Assembly (NCBI GenBank): GCA_023544565.1
Contig: JAMJFS010000018.1
Span: 1-35,571 of the forward strand
Reading direction: 5' to 3'
Source of the DNA: Methanosarcinaceae archaeon
GTDB taxonomy: Archaea; Halobacteriota; Methanosarcinia; Methanosarcinales; Methanosarcinaceae
Length of the DNA stretch: 35,571 bases
Shown: positions 15,933 through 27,600 of the stretch, one piece after another
Layout of the letters: each line of letters opens with the position of its first letter
Position numbering within the stretch: position 1 is the first letter of the stretch
Program-made: the position numbers and the translations under genes
Notes under the pieces: model-generated
Told to the model about the DNA's origin: nothing
The model's input: only the letters and a program-made list of their open reading frames with translations
Database searches by the model: none

Positions 15933-16974
15933 TTTATACATGCTCAGAGGGATCCTAAAAGCAAGAAAGAGGAAAAAATCTAGAAAACGAAAGGCTGCGA
16001 AATCAGAAGCAGAAAGAAAATTATTCGAACCAGTAATAACTCCAAAGCCAAAAGCGGAGATTCAACCCGAAGTGATACAGAAGGAAGCATTACAACCGTC
16101 CGCCCAATTTGATAAGTTGATAACTTCCTCGGCTTTCGGATACAAAGGCGCAACGATTCAATACAAGGTCAAGATCGAAAACCCGACATCTGAACCTATA
16201 AGCGACATAAAAGTACACCTTTTTGTTCCTGATGTATTCCTCTCAGATAAAAGCGAGAAATCAATCTCTATGCTCGAACCGTGCGAGGGGAAAACTGTTA
16301 CATTTGAGATAAGACCCACAGGTGAATGTGGCGACTGTAATGTTTCAGGAAGGGTGAATTATTATGATTACAGCATAAAGAAATGCCAGGAAATGGACCT
16401 TGAAATAAAATCCCTTAGTGTTGTCTGTTTTCTTCTTAAAATAAAGGATATAGGACAGGTAGAATGGCGAAGCACAATCAGTCATTTTGTCAAGACTGAG
16501 GAGACAACGCGTGAGATATCAATACCTGCCGAAACGTTATTTGGCATGGCATCAAGAGTGATCGAGGACATGAACATGTTCATGCTCGAACCTGATATCT
16601 CTTCGACTCCACAGATGTATAATGGTGTAGCAAGGTTTTATGGGGTCGGTGTCAAGGATCTGAAATATGCAGCACAGATAGAGGTTGTTGGCGGTACGAA
16701 AAAGTCAAAGCTTATACTCAAAGCATGGGCTGAGAAAGAGGAAGCGCTGATCGGATTCTATCATAGTATACTCGATGAGATTGAAAAGCGAATTCAGGTG
16801 AAAGGATTAATTGAAACTGATATGGTGCAGAATATTTATCAATATGGAGATAGGATTGGCACACAGGTAAAGGATAGTTTTGTCTATAAATCAAAGGTTG
16901 AGGCTGATGAAGCAAAGAGCTGTCCGCAATGTGGTAAGGAGAAAGGGGAAGTAGAGAAGTTTTGTTCAGTATGA
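15922..16974 (+). CDS. Membrane-anchored protein with a C-terminal zinc ribbon interrupted by TGA
   Basis: A protein of about 350 residues of unknown function. It has a short hydrophobic start, a very basic stretch (KARKRKKSRKRK), a Pro/Glu linker, a beta-sandwich-like domain resembling CARDB-type repeats (VKIENPTSEPISDIKVHLFV), and a second alpha/beta domain. The end is a zinc ribbon CPQCGKEKGEVEKFCSV followed by TGA at 16972-16974. Reading on gives G-T-K-F and TGA at 16989, so the fourth zinc cysteine (FCSVCG) is exactly the stop codon. The 5' end is also unclear: the same frame upstream codes a fuller membrane helix (AFIVVLLFLVFILYML) but has no standard start; TTG 15922 or ATG 15940 are the options. 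It overlaps the HEPN remnant. Confidence 0.7.
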   Translation: MVFILYMLRGILKARKRKKSRKRKAAKSEAERKLFEPVITPKPKAEIQPEVIQKEALQPSAQFDKLITSSAFGYKGATIQYKVKIENPTSEPISDIKVHLFVPDVFLSDKSEKSISMLEPCEGKTVTFEIRPTGECGDCNVSGRVNYYDYSIKKCQEMDLEIKSLSVVCFLLKIKDIGQVEWRSTISHFVKTEETTREISIPAETLFGMASRVIEDMNMFMLEPDISSTPQMYNGVARFYGVGVKDLKYAAQIEVVGGTKKSKLILKAWAEKEEALIGFYHSILDEIEKRIQVKGLIETDMVQNIYQYGDRIGTQVKDSFVYKSKVEADEAKSCPQCGKEKGEVEKFCSV

Positions 16975-17044
16975 GGGACGAAGTTTTGAATGAAAAAATT
17001 ATGTGTAATGTGCTGCTTGCAAAGCGAATCAAATCGTGGGGTCA

Positions 17045-17070
17045 ATGTGAAAACGCCGAAGGCGTCACAT
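17045..17070. terminator. Hairpin between convergent genes (first)
   Basis: ATGTG/CACAT and ACGCC/GGCGT form a two-part stem with a GAA loop and a three-base bulge, containing the word CGCCGAAGGCG. It lies in the 230-base gap between the zinc-ribbon gene and the pdxT 3' end and may end transcription from either side. Confidence 0.5.
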
Positions 17071-17142
17071 TCCCTCACCACCGATTCAATAAATAACACA
17101 TAAAAAGCAATTTCATAAATTTAATGATAATGGCGGGAAACG

Positions 17143-17155
17143 CCGCCTTCGGCGG
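17143..17155. terminator. Hairpin between convergent genes (second)
   Basis: CCGCC-TTC-GGCGG, the reverse of the GCCGAAGGCG core at 17055, is followed by T-runs at 17165 and 17203. It is likely a terminator for the plus-strand gene or a bidirectional one. The pair of related hairpins may come from one element copied in opposite orientation. Confidence 0.5.
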
Positions 17156-17218
17156 TTGTTACATTATTTTTTAGTTCAGTCAAAGCAGCGTATTATTGAT
17201 TTTTTTTTGTTTTGTGCA

Positions 17219-17818
17219 TCAACGCCCAAAAACCCTGTCCAAAAAATACTGATGTAACCGTAGGTCATCCGTAAGTTCCGGGTGAAATGCTAGCGCAAGC
17301 AAATTTCCCTGCTCGGCTGCCACCACAAACTCACCAACTTTTGAAAGCACCTTTACATCGTTTCCATATTCCACAATTGCAGGAGCGCGAATAAATACCG
17401 CATTGTATTGTGAATCAAGAACAGACACATCTAAATTTGCCTCAAACGACTCGTGCTGTCGCCCGAATGCATTCCTGTTAACTTTTACATCCATCAAAGA
17501 AAGCAGATCCTGATGCGTCTTCTCAACCTGCGAATCCCCTTCTTTTGCAAGAAGTATCAAACCTGCACATGTACCCATTATAGGCATACCATGTGCTGCA
17601 GCCTCCTTGATCTCATCCGCAATACCTTCGCGAACCAACAGACTGCCAAGTGTCGTGCTCTCTCCACCCGGTAAGATAAGTCCATCACATGTGGGAACCA
17701 ATCCGCTGTGTTTAATGGTAACGATCTCGGCAACTTCGCCACGCTCTAAAAGTGCGTGCTCAAGTGCATCAACATGTTCGGAAACAGCACCCTGGATCGC
17801 AATAACTCCAATACGCAT
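17219..17818 (-). CDS. pdxT: Pyridoxal 5'-phosphate synthase, glutaminase subunit PdxT
   Basis: A 199-residue class I glutaminase that releases ammonia for PLP synthesis by PdxS. Key parts: the start IGVIAIQGAVSEHVDAL, the LPGGEST oxyanion region (50-55), the nucleophile C84 in MGTCAGLILL, and the His-Glu pair in AFHPEL near the end. All are intact. It lies 108 bases downstream of pdxS on the same strand. Transcription reads towards the hairpins at 17143 and 17045. Confidence 0.96.
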   Translation of the reverse strand: MRIGVIAIQGAVSEHVDALEHALLERGEVAEIVTIKHSGLVPTCDGLILPGGESTTLGSLLVREGIADEIKEAAAHGMPIMGTCAGLILLAKEGDSQVEKTHQDLLSLMDVKVNRNAFGRQHESFEANLDVSVLDSQYNAVFIRAPAIVEYGNDVKVLSKVGEFVVAAEQGNLLALAFHPELTDDLRLHQYFLDRVFGR

Positions 17819-17926
17819 AGTTAGAACACCATCAAAAATAAAAATATATTATAATTTGTAATTTATAAAATAGATACTAAGCTCAATTACAATACAATAT
17901 TAAAAATATAAAAGACGGCGGTGGGA

Positions 17927-18823
17927 TTACCAGCCGCGTGTCTGAAGTATCTGTTCATCGGGAATAGAACTGATACTGATACCTTTCATGCCGGATCCGA
18001 TACCTTTTGATACCTCTGCAAGCACTTCAGGTTTGTCGTAATTGTTAACTGCTTCGACAATAGCTTTTGCCATAGCTTCAGGTTTCTCTGCGGTGAAAAT
18101 GCCTGAACCCACAAACACACCATCTGCACCAAGACGCATCATAAGTGCTGCATCAGCAGGTGTTGCAATCCCGCCAGCAGCGAAATTGACCACGGGAAGA
18201 CGCTGCATCTTTGCAGTCTCAAGAACAAGCTCGATAGGCGCTTCAATATCGCGGGCAACCATTATGAGTTCTTCCTTGTTTTTACCTTTGAGTTCCCTTA
18301 TCTCACCCATGATCTGTTTCATGTGTGTGACTGCTTCACTGACATCACCAGTGCCAGCTTCGCCTTTTGTGCGTATCATAGCAGCACCTTCATTGATCCT
18401 TCGAAGAGCCTCACCAAGATTTCTTGCACCGCAAACGAATGGTACTGTGAACGCTGTCTTGTCAATATGATAAAAATTATCGGCAGGTGTCAAAACCTCT
18501 GACTCGTCGATCATGTCTGCACCAAGTGCCTGCAGTATCTCTGCTTCGACAAAATGACCGATCCTGGCTTTCGCCATAACAGGGATTGTCACAGCATTAA
18601 TAATAGCAGATGTGACCTCTGGGTCAGCCATTCTAGCAACTCCGCCAGCTTTGCGGATGTCTGATGGTACAGACTTAAGTGCCATGACCGCAACAGCGCC
18701 AGCCTCTTCAGCTATCTTTGCCTGCTCCGGAGTCGTGACATCCATAATAACGCCGCCCTTCTGCATCTTCGCAAAGCCGCGTTTGATTAACTTAGTACCG
18801 TGTCGTAATTTCTCAAGTTCCAT
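17927..18823 (-). CDS. pdxS: Pyridoxal 5'-phosphate synthase, lyase subunit PdxS
   Basis: A 298-residue PLP synthase that builds vitamin B6 from ribose 5-phosphate, glyceraldehyde 3-phosphate and ammonia. It forms dodecamers decorated with PdxT. The chain shows [17 protein letters not shown], the catalytic lysine K85 in [11 protein letters not shown], the [14 protein letters not shown] block and the phosphate loops [15 protein letters not shown] and [12 protein letters not shown]. Length is normal. GGAG lies just before the ATG and a TATA-like AATTATAAAATTA about 25 bases further upstream. First gene of the pdxST unit. Confidence 0.97.
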   Translation of the reverse strand: MELEKLRHGTKLIKRGFAKMQKGGVIMDVTTPEQAKIAEEAGAVAVMALKSVPSDIRKAGGVARMADPEVTSAIINAVTIPVMAKARIGHFVEAEILQALGADMIDESEVLTPADNFYHIDKTAFTVPFVCGARNLGEALRRINEGAAMIRTKGEAGTGDVSEAVTHMKQIMGEIRELKGKNKEELIMVARDIEAPIELVLETAKMQRLPVVNFAAGGIATPADAALMMRLGADGVFVGSGIFTAEKPEAMAKAIVEAVNNYDKPEVLAEVSKGIGSGMKGISISSIPDEQILQTRGW

Positions 18824-18967
18824 TATAATCTCCTCATGCTAAATTCTAATTTTATAATTGTGATAAAACAATAGTAAAATTTATCCTATCTTAAACTCAA
18901 ACTTAAATTTACATAATAAAGGTCAATAGTTAAAAGCATTTACTTCCAACATATTGACCCTTCACAC

Positions 18968-21487
18968 TTATTCTTCACCGTTCACCGGCTTAATTCTCGC
19001 AACTCCAACGACCGCATCGCCGGATTTAATGTTCATGATCTTAACACCCTGTGTGTTCCTGCCCTGCACACGAATATCCTTGACAGGTATTCGTATGATA
19101 ATACCGTCGGAACTGGTGAGCATAACCTCATCATCTTGCTCGACAGCCTTGACATTCACCACTGGACCGTTACGAAGGCTGGTGACGATAGTGATAACAC
19201 CACGTCCGCCTCTGTGCATTGTGCGATACTCTCCAAACTCTGTACGTTTTCCGAATCCATTCTCGGTAATTGTCAAAAGGGTAGCATTCTCATCTACGAT
19301 GCCCATGCTCACAACTGCATCACCCTCTTCAAGTCTCATACCGCGAACCCCACGAGCACTCCTGCCCATAGGACGTACATCGGATTCAGCGAAACGAATT
19401 GCTTTGCCGTGTCTGGAAACCATAACAACATCTCTTGAGCCTTCTGCCATGATGACATTCACAAGTTCATCATCATCAAGCAAGGTAACTGCAATAATTC
19501 CGCCCTTTCTCGGATTACTGAAATCAGATAGTGCACTCTTCTTAACAGTACCTGATTTTGTACCCATTAACAGGTACTTGTCATCCTCAAACCTGGCTAC
19601 CGGGATCATCGCAGTAACCGATTCCTCCTCACTAAGTTCAAGGAAGTTCACGATAGCCTTTCCGCGTGATTGTCTGCTCGCAGCAGGAATGTCATACACC
19701 TTTCGCCAGTGTATCCTGCCCATGTTTGTGAAGCATAGCAGATAATCGTGAGTGGATGCAATAAAGATGTCTTCGACAAAGTCTTCCTCTTTTGTATCCA
19801 TTCCAATAACGCCCTTGCCACCACGGTGCTGTTGTTTGTACGTATCAACAGGCAAACGCTTGATATAACCACTGTTTGTCACAGTGACTGCAACCTCTTC
19901 TACTGGAATAAGATCTTCATCAGTGACCTCATCATGTAATATCTTGATCGTTGACCTTCTGGGATCTGCAAATTTGGCACGTAACTCTATGAGTTCTTCC
20001 CTGATGATCTCATATTTGCGGGGATCACTCGCAATGATCTCTTTTAATCCTGCGATGATCTTGATAAGTTCATCAAACTCATCATCGATCTTCTGGCGCT
20101 CAAGTCCTGTCAAACGCTGCAGGCGCATTTCAAGGATCGCTTTTGCCTGTAATTCATCCAGGCCAAACTTTTCAATAAGGCCAGCCTTTGCCTCATCAAC
20201 AGTCTTTGATGCACGTATGAGTGCAATGACCTCATCAATATGATCAAGTGCAATCTTCAACCCAACAAGGATATGTGCTCTAGCCTCAGCTTTGTTCAGA
20301 TCGAACTGGCTACGTTTCTGTATTATCTCTATCCTGTGCTGTAAGTATATCTGTAAGATCTCACGAAGGTTCAATACTCTTGGAACATAATCAACCAGTG
20401 CAAGATTGATGATCCCAAATGTAGTTTCCATCGAAGTATGCTTGTGTAACTGGTTTAATACAACATTTGGATTTGTAGTACGTGTGAGTTCGATCACAAC
20501 ACGGATCCCATCACGGTCAGATTCATCACGTATATCGGAAATTCCGATGATCTTCTTTTCGCGAACCAGTGCAGCAATGCTCTCGATAAGTCTCGCCTTG
20601 TTGACCTGATATGGAAGTTCCGTAACAATTATCCTGTTCTTGTCGAGTTTCATCTCCTCGATCCTGGAAACTGCTCGCAATCGTATCTTTCCACGACCGG
20701 TCTCAAATGCATCCTTGATACCCTGAGTTCCAAGTATTGTTGCAGCGGTCGGGAAATCAGGTCCCTTGATGACGGTCATAAGTTGTGGGATTGTCACATC
20801 AGGATCATCGATCAACATCAGGGTAGCGTCAACAACTTCGCCCAAATTATGCGGCGCCATGTTGGTAGCCATTCCTACTGCAATACCCGTTGAACCGTTG
20901 ATCAAAAGGTTTGGTAGTTTTGCAGGAAGCACTTTAGGTTCCTTAAGTGATCCGTCATAGTTTGGTTGGAATGCTACAGTATCCTTATCAATATCTCCAA
21001 GCATCTCATTCGATATCTTGTCCATACGGACTTCGGTGTATCGCATTGCTGCTGCTGAATCACCATCAATAGAACCAAAATTACCCTGTCCGTCAATTAG
21101 GGGATGTCTCAATGAGAACTCCTGTACCATTCTGACGATCGTATCATAAACAGCCGAATCGCCATGTGGGTGGTATTTACCCATTACATCTCCCACTACA
21201 CGTGCGGATTTTTTGTAAGCCTTATCAAATGTGATGCCTGTTTCATTCATGGAATACAGAACTCTGCGGTGTACAGGTTTCAAACCGTCACGCGCATCGG
21301 GAAGTGCACGCCCGATGATAACACTCATTGCATAATCGATGTATGAGTTCCTCATCTCATCTTCGATCAACACAGGTGTGATTTTTTCTCCCGTATCTGT
21401 TGTCTGGAGATCGAATGTTTGTTGCTCTTCATCCGGTTGTGTATCCAATGTTTCGTCATTAGCATTAATATCATCATCTTCTACCAT
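18968..21487 (-). CDS. gyrA: DNA gyrase subunit A
   Basis: An 839-residue DNA-cleaving subunit of gyrase, which introduces negative supercoils. The catalytic tyrosine is Y150 in AAAMRYTEV. The quinolone region [15 protein letters not shown] keeps the sensitive-type Ser111 and Asp115 (equivalent to E. coli 83 and 87). The C-terminal beta-pinwheel has the GyrA-box as QHRGGKG (canonical QRRGGKG), so it should wrap DNA and act as gyrase, not Topo IV. The first 35 residues are an acidic Asp/Glu/Thr extension before [12 protein letters not shown]. It follows gyrB by 11 bases with GAGGTGAG as ribosome site. Archaeal gyrase is generally regarded as acquired from bacteria. Confidence 0.97.
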   Translation of the reverse strand: MVEDDDINANDETLDTQPDEEQQTFDLQTTDTGEKITPVLIEDEMRNSYIDYAMSVIIGRALPDARDGLKPVHRRVLYSMNETGITFDKAYKKSARVVGDVMGKYHPHGDSAVYDTIVRMVQEFSLRHPLIDGQGNFGSIDGDSAAAMRYTEVRMDKISNEMLGDIDKDTVAFQPNYDGSLKEPKVLPAKLPNLLINGSTGIAVGMATNMAPHNLGEVVDATLMLIDDPDVTIPQLMTVIKGPDFPTAATILGTQGIKDAFETGRGKIRLRAVSRIEEMKLDKNRIIVTELPYQVNKARLIESIAALVREKKIIGISDIRDESDRDGIRVVIELTRTTNPNVVLNQLHKHTSMETTFGIINLALVDYVPRVLNLREILQIYLQHRIEIIQKRSQFDLNKAEARAHILVGLKIALDHIDEVIALIRASKTVDEAKAGLIEKFGLDELQAKAILEMRLQRLTGLERQKIDDEFDELIKIIAGLKEIIASDPRKYEIIREELIELRAKFADPRRSTIKILHDEVTDEDLIPVEEVAVTVTNSGYIKRLPVDTYKQQHRGGKGVIGMDTKEEDFVEDIFIASTHDYLLCFTNMGRIHWRKVYDIPAASRQSRGKAIVNFLELSEEESVTAMIPVARFEDDKYLLMGTKSGTVKKSALSDFSNPRKGGIIAVTLLDDDELVNVIMAEGSRDVVMVSRHGKAIRFAESDVRPMGRSARGVRGMRLEEGDAVVSMGIVDENATLLTITENGFGKRTEFGEYRTMHRGGRGVITIVTSLRNGPVVNVKAVEQDDEVMLTSSDGIIIRIPVKDIRVQGRNTQGVKIMNIKSGDAVVGVARIKPVNGEE

Positions 21488-21498
21488 ATTTTCTCACC

Positions 21499-23427
<1,929 letters not shown>

Positions 23428-23676
23428 TTATAAATGTACATATTACTCAATATTCCCGATTTTAACTTTTCAAATCTTCAAATTATCCATTAAATGATAT
23501 TATTAAAATGGTGTTAAAGAAACGTTCCTTTTACTTCGCTTGAACCTATTTTTTAGTAATCATCAATACTTGCATTAGTATGTTTTCATCTATATTAAAG
23601 GTTTATATGTGTGTCCATTATTTGCGGTCAAAAACGGGAGTAAATTATAATACCAATCATAGTAATCTGCCAGACT

Positions 23677-23901
23677 ATGGACGATAATCCAAAAAATCCG
23701 ATCGAAAAACTCTACAAAAATTCCACATCAATTATTCTCTTGGTCGGAATAATAGTTACAGCCCTGCTTTTCAAAGGACTTTTGATGTTTGCCGATCAGG
23801 GCGATCTGTTCATGGTCATCCTTATGGCAGTGGCAGTATCGGTAGTTGCATTCGTTTTGACAAAAGTAATAAGGTTAGAGATGGAAAAAAAGATCAAATG
23901 A
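23677..23901 (+). CDS. Small two-helix membrane protein
   Basis: A 74-residue protein with two hydrophobic helices ([20 protein letters not shown] and [17 protein letters not shown]) flanked by charged ends; both ends are Lys-rich. I recognise no family. It is the only plus-strand gene inside the topoisomerase block, and its 3' end overlaps the top6A 3' end by eight bases in convergent orientation. A TATA-like TTTATATG lies near 23610. It may be a conserved hypothetical of Methanosarcinales; no function is suggested by the sequence. Confidence 0.65.
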   Translation: MDDNPKNPIEKLYKNSTSIILLVGIIVTALLFKGLLMFADQGDLFMVILMAVAVSVVAFVLTKVIRLEMEKKIK

Positions 23902-25015
23902 TTCCCATGTCAGTCAACCTTTCAGGCAGGTACGTATCCGTCACAAAATCCAGACCCTTGCCTGCGAAAGCTTGCTGTTCTGCCTTTTTCTTGATATCAA
24001 GCTGAAGTTTGATCTGCTCTTTCCAGTAATCAGACTCAAACCTTGGATCTGTTAGTTCACTTCGAAGGGCATCTATATCCTTATCAGTCAACTTGTCAGT
24101 TGAGAGTTCATACTCAACAATGTCAGATGGCTGCACACCAATAAACTGTGCGCCCGGTGTTGCCATGTGTTCCGATAGGTGTGCACTCTTAATTGCACCG
24201 TACGCAACTGATGCAAATATCCTGTATGACCATGGATCACCATCAGTAAAGACTGTGACAGGTATGCCAAGTTCATCGTTCATACGCTTGATCATACGCC
24301 TTGTGGAGCGTGCCGGTTGACCTTTAAGATGAACAAGGATAGCATTGTATTTTTCGTCAAAACCATTCTCAATCAGACGTGCATACATACCACCAGTCTC
24401 GATAGCAATTATAAACTTCGCATCATGGTCAAGGAATTCAATATTCTCAACATTGAATGGGATCTGATACCCGCTCTCTCCAATATCTTCCTGGCAGTGA
24501 ATAGTACGTGAACCGCGCTTTGTTTCCTCGCGTATCCTAATTGGACCAAACATCGTAGCACCGTCTTCTTCAGGTCGCATATGGAAATATTCCCTTTGCA
24601 GACCTGTGATGATCTCAAGGTCTTCGATCAGTCTGTCACTTTCAGGCTGCTCACGGAACTTGGCTATGTCCCAACCCTCTGATATATAATACAACTCCCT
24701 CAAGGTCGAGCCGCGATCATTTTCAAGATGGTTCTTTACAATAAAATCCACTGCATATGTGCTCTTTAGCAACTGGAAAGCACCTTTTACTGTCTTTGCA
24801 CTTCTCTCACTCTCACGGTCGCCATATACCCACACATTGCTTTTATCGTTATAGCAGATATTCTCTTTAGTACGGCTTGGAAGGCTGACATTTGGCACAA
24901 CCTCATCAAGGAATTGGTTGTAAAATTTCTCTGTCAAGCCAACAAGTCGGTTCTTTGCAATAGCATTTCGTTGTTTTTTACGATCGGCCCGATCAATTGA
25001 TTCTTCATCGCTCAT
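23894..25015 (-). CDS. top6A: DNA topoisomerase VI subunit A
   Basis: A 373-residue DNA-cleaving subunit of the archaeal type IIB topoisomerase, homologous to Spo11. The catalytic tyrosine lies in [13 protein letters not shown] (Y109 or Y110) within the winged-helix CAP domain. The Toprim domain shows [14 protein letters not shown] and [14 protein letters not shown] (metal-binding DGD). All expected elements are present at normal length. Its ATG directly follows the top6B stop with no spacer, so the two are coupled. It relaxes and decatenates DNA with Top6B. Confidence 0.97.
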   Translation of the reverse strand: MSDEESIDRADRKKQRNAIAKNRLVGLTEKFYNQFLDEVVPNVSLPSRTKENICYNDKSNVWVYGDRESERSAKTVKGAFQLLKSTYAVDFIVKNHLENDRGSTLRELYYISEGWDIAKFREQPESDRLIEDLEIITGLQREYFHMRPEEDGATMFGPIRIREETKRGSRTIHCQEDIGESGYQIPFNVENIEFLDHDAKFIIAIETGGMYARLIENGFDEKYNAILVHLKGQPARSTRRMIKRMNDELGIPVTVFTDGDPWSYRIFASVAYGAIKSAHLSEHMATPGAQFIGVQPSDIVEYELSTDKLTDKDIDALRSELTDPRFESDYWKEQIKLQLDIKKKAEQQAFAGKGLDFVTDTYLPERLTDMGII

Positions 25016-26884
25016 CTAAACAACTCCCTTGATAGCCTTTGCACCTGTAACCATTTCCTCATCAATTCCCTCTACAATGAGTTCTCCAAATCGTGTGACC
25101 TCGTCCTCTGTAACCGACCCAAGTGAGTATGTCACAGCTTTTGAAGCATCGGGCGAGAGTTTCATTTTCCACACATAATCATAATCATTACCCATTGTGA
25201 TAACCTTTGATTCAGGAACCACATTTTCTGCTTTGAACGGTATCATTTCATGAAGATTGAACTCAAGAGACTTTGTACTGAAATTCTTGACCTTTATTGA
25301 AACGGTCGCTTTGCCGTCATCATCACGTCTGATATTCCTGCTTACAAGCATATTACCCATAACCTTTGCCACGACCGGATTTATGTCAGGTATCTCACGA
25401 TCCAGTGTTTCTGCGAGTTTCGCTGCCATTTTTGGCAGCACTTTCTCAATAATGATCTCCTTTTCTCTTCGCTTTTTGAGATTTCCCTGTTTGGATATGA
25501 ATTGGTTAAGTTTTCGTGCAACTTCTTTTATTGCAAGTTCAATTTCATCCTTGATCTCTGGAATATCTGCGATTGCATCTTTTGATTCTGATGTGAACGG
25601 CACATTTGTGGATGCCACGTGTATCATCAAAACTGCAGGACCTGTCGGCATCCCCCCACCAGGTTGGTTTAGGCTGTACTGCTTCCACTTGACTGATTCC
25701 ACGGCATGTGTGGTAACACACCCACCCTGCTGGTATAGAAGAGGCACGCGGTTTGCAAATCTCAATATGTCAATACGGTCTTCTTTTGAAAGATTACCAC
25801 CATATGCTATCCCTACCTCGACAACGAACGGACTTCCTGAATAAACCGATGCCGAGCGTGTTGTTGTTGCGATAAAGTCAACGTTGTATTCTTTTTCAAG
25901 TCCCTTATAGATCAGTTTATCCCCGATAGGTGAAAGGCAATCCGTAGGCGGTGCCATAATTTTCACTTTCTTAAACGCATCAAGGATCTTTTTTGTCTGG
26001 TCTCTTGTAACTTCATGAGGGTCAAGTTCAGGATCAAGTCCCGCAGCCTTGCATATTTCTTCTGCAGTCAAAAGTCCTATCTTGGTGAATGAATAACGTA
26101 AAAATGCCCCTAACTTCTGGCGCTCTGTATAGCGCATCATTTTCATGAGTGTGCCCAGTTCAATACCATGCGGATGCGGGAGGATCTCCTTTGCAGGGAT
26201 CGGCAATATATCTGTTGCCCGCTCAAAGATCATCTCATTGCCATCAGGTTCGATAAACGTGATCCGTGCATGCGGATTAACTATCGCTGTTGCCTTAAGA
26301 TATTCGGATATTGACTGCCTGCGCCCCTTTACATACGTTGCTTCCATTTCCATTTCAACACGGGTGCCATGCGGACGGTCCCAGTCAATAATCTCATCCT
26401 TCAATATTTCTGGATCATTGGTGCTAGTATTGATCATTAGTTCAAAATGATGGGCAGGGAAATCGCGTCCAATTGTAGATATGATCTTAGTTGGACGACC
26501 TGATGTCAATTGTGAATATAATACCGATGCGGAAATTCCTATGCCCTGCTGACCACGACTCTGTTTGAGTGAATGAAAACGCGAACCATAAAGCAGTTTA
26601 GCAAACACTTTTGGGATCTGCTCCTTGACAATACCCGGACCGTTATCCTCGATTATGACCGTAAGATTATCCTTGCCTGCGCGTTCGATCTGTATTAAAA
26701 TATCAGGTAGTATCTCTGCTTCCTCACATGCATCCAGTGAATTATCTACTGCCTCTTTGACAGTTGTTATTAGACTTCTCGGTGCAGAATCAAAACCAAG
26801 TATCTGTCGATTTTTTTCAAAAAATTCCGCAACACTGATGGCTTGTTGTTTTTTTGCAAGTTCTTCTGCAATTGGGATTGCCAT
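25016..26884 (-). CDS. top6B: DNA topoisomerase VI subunit B
   Basis: A 622-residue ATPase subunit of Topo VI. The Bergerat ATP fold is clear: [27 protein letters not shown] and [21 protein letters not shown] helix-two-turn-helix and transducer region follows, then a C-terminal Ig-like domain of the kind found in Methanosarcina Top6B (from about residue 530, [20 protein letters not shown]). Length is that of the longer euryarchaeal form. It comes 65 bases after the small RAM-domain gene and runs into top6A with no gap. Confidence 0.97.
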   Translation of the reverse strand: MAIPIAEELAKKQQAISVAEFFEKNRQILGFDSAPRSLITTVKEAVDNSLDACEEAEILPDILIQIERAGKDNLTVIIEDNGPGIVKEQIPKVFAKLLYGSRFHSLKQSRGQQGIGISASVLYSQLTSGRPTKIISTIGRDFPAHHFELMINTSTNDPEILKDEIIDWDRPHGTRVEMEMEATYVKGRRQSISEYLKATAIVNPHARITFIEPDGNEMIFERATDILPIPAKEILPHPHGIELGTLMKMMRYTERQKLGAFLRYSFTKIGLLTAEEICKAAGLDPELDPHEVTRDQTKKILDAFKKVKIMAPPTDCLSPIGDKLIYKGLEKEYNVDFIATTTRSASVYSGSPFVVEVGIAYGGNLSKEDRIDILRFANRVPLLYQQGGCVTTHAVESVKWKQYSLNQPGGGMPTGPAVLMIHVASTNVPFTSESKDAIADIPEIKDEIELAIKEVARKLNQFISKQGNLKKRREKEIIIEKVLPKMAAKLAETLDREIPDINPVVAKVMGNMLVSRNIRRDDDGKATVSIKVKNFSTKSLEFNLHEMIPFKAENVVPESKVITMGNDYDYVWKMKLSPDASKAVTYSLGSVTEDEVTRFGELIVEGIDEEMVTGAKAIKGVV

Positions 26885-26949
26885 ATTTTTTATTCCGTTT
26901 TTCTATAATGTTATCAATGTTTTTCTAAAACCAGTACAGTGTTAGATTC

Positions 26950-27183
26950 TCACTGCAGTTCAGCACCAACGATTGTCTGGGTTGCTGTTACAGATTCAAT
27001 TCCTCTTATATTATCTACAATATTGTTCAGGATACACATGTCAATAACATCCATAATGACCACAAAATCATATTCACCAAATACATGGTATACATCTTTG
27101 ATGCCGTCGATACTACGCAATTCGTTGTATGTTACCTTTTCCTTTCCAGGTAACACATTTACCATTGTAACTCCAATTACCAT
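26950..27183 (-). CDS. Stand-alone RAM (Lrp/AsnC ligand-binding) domain protein
   Basis: A 77-residue protein made only of the effector-binding half of Lrp/AsnC regulators: MVIGVTMVNVLPGKE, IDGIKDVYHVFGEYDFVVIM, and the closing RGIESVTATQTIV. There is no DNA-binding helix-turn-helix. Such small proteins form dimers or octamers that bind amino acids or other small molecules and may team up with full Lrp proteins. It is the first gene of a likely unit with top6B and top6A; whether it affects them is unknown. Confidence 0.85.
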   Translation of the reverse strand: MVIGVTMVNVLPGKEKVTYNELRSIDGIKDVYHVFGEYDFVVIMDVIDMCILNNIVDNIRGIESVTATQTIVGAELQ

Positions 27184-27388
27184 TTATATCACTGAACATA
27201 AGTGGGGTGCAAGATATTTATTAGTTTTTACTTAACTACAAGTTTTGACTGCAAGTACCATAAATAGTAACACCTCAAGAAAGTTGAGTATCCCATAAAC
27301 ACTATTATCAACACTGTGAAACTTATAGAAAAACATTTGACCGATATGTATTATAATAATTATAAAAAGTCATGATATGTGCGACAAG

Positions 27389-27515
27389 GATATATAGCAT
27401 TACTGTATCATGTGGGTTGTGAGCGGGTTATTCTTTTTAACAACCCCCACTCCCCAACCCGCTCACATTCACATCACGGGAAGTGTTTTTCAATTCTTTT
27501 TTTGTAACTTATATT
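27389..27515 (+). ncRNA. Candidate structured small RNA
   Basis: In a 410-base gene-free stretch, a TATA-like GATATATAGC (27389-27397) is followed after about 20 bases by an unusually GC-rich, structured block and then T-runs (27485-27489 and 27496-27504). An 11-base perfect stem pairs 27419-27429 (GTGAGCGGGTT) with 27456-27466. A second pairing, 27413-27420 with 27440-27450 (GTGGGTTGT with ACAACCCCCAC), crosses the first, as in an H-type pseudoknot; the two overlap at two bases, so they could also be alternatives. No open frame explains it, and it matches no RNA class I know. The RNA body would start near 27413. Confidence 0.45.
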
Positions 27516-27534
27516 TTTAATTTATAATTGTAAT

Positions 27535-27600
27535 GCGAGAAAATTATCCTTCTGGTCGAATTAACTCACACTATATATTTATAAAATATATACAATCAAA
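27535..27600 (+). repeat. Dispersed copy of the 65-base hairpin repeat
   Basis: It starts GCGAGAAAAT and ends in a perfect stem TATATATTT/AAATATATA (27572-27592) with an ATA loop, matching the layout of the two copies at 4316-4440 though the arms differ. On the minus strand it sits at the 3' end of rfcL, touching its stop codon, where it may act as a terminator. A related partial copy at 15415-15450 shares the following ATCAAAAATCA. Confidence 0.6.

Noticed and set aside
18954-19745. 263-codon plus-strand frame opposite gyrA
   Set aside because: Shadow of gyrA; Ser/Thr/Pro-rich translation typical of reverse frames.
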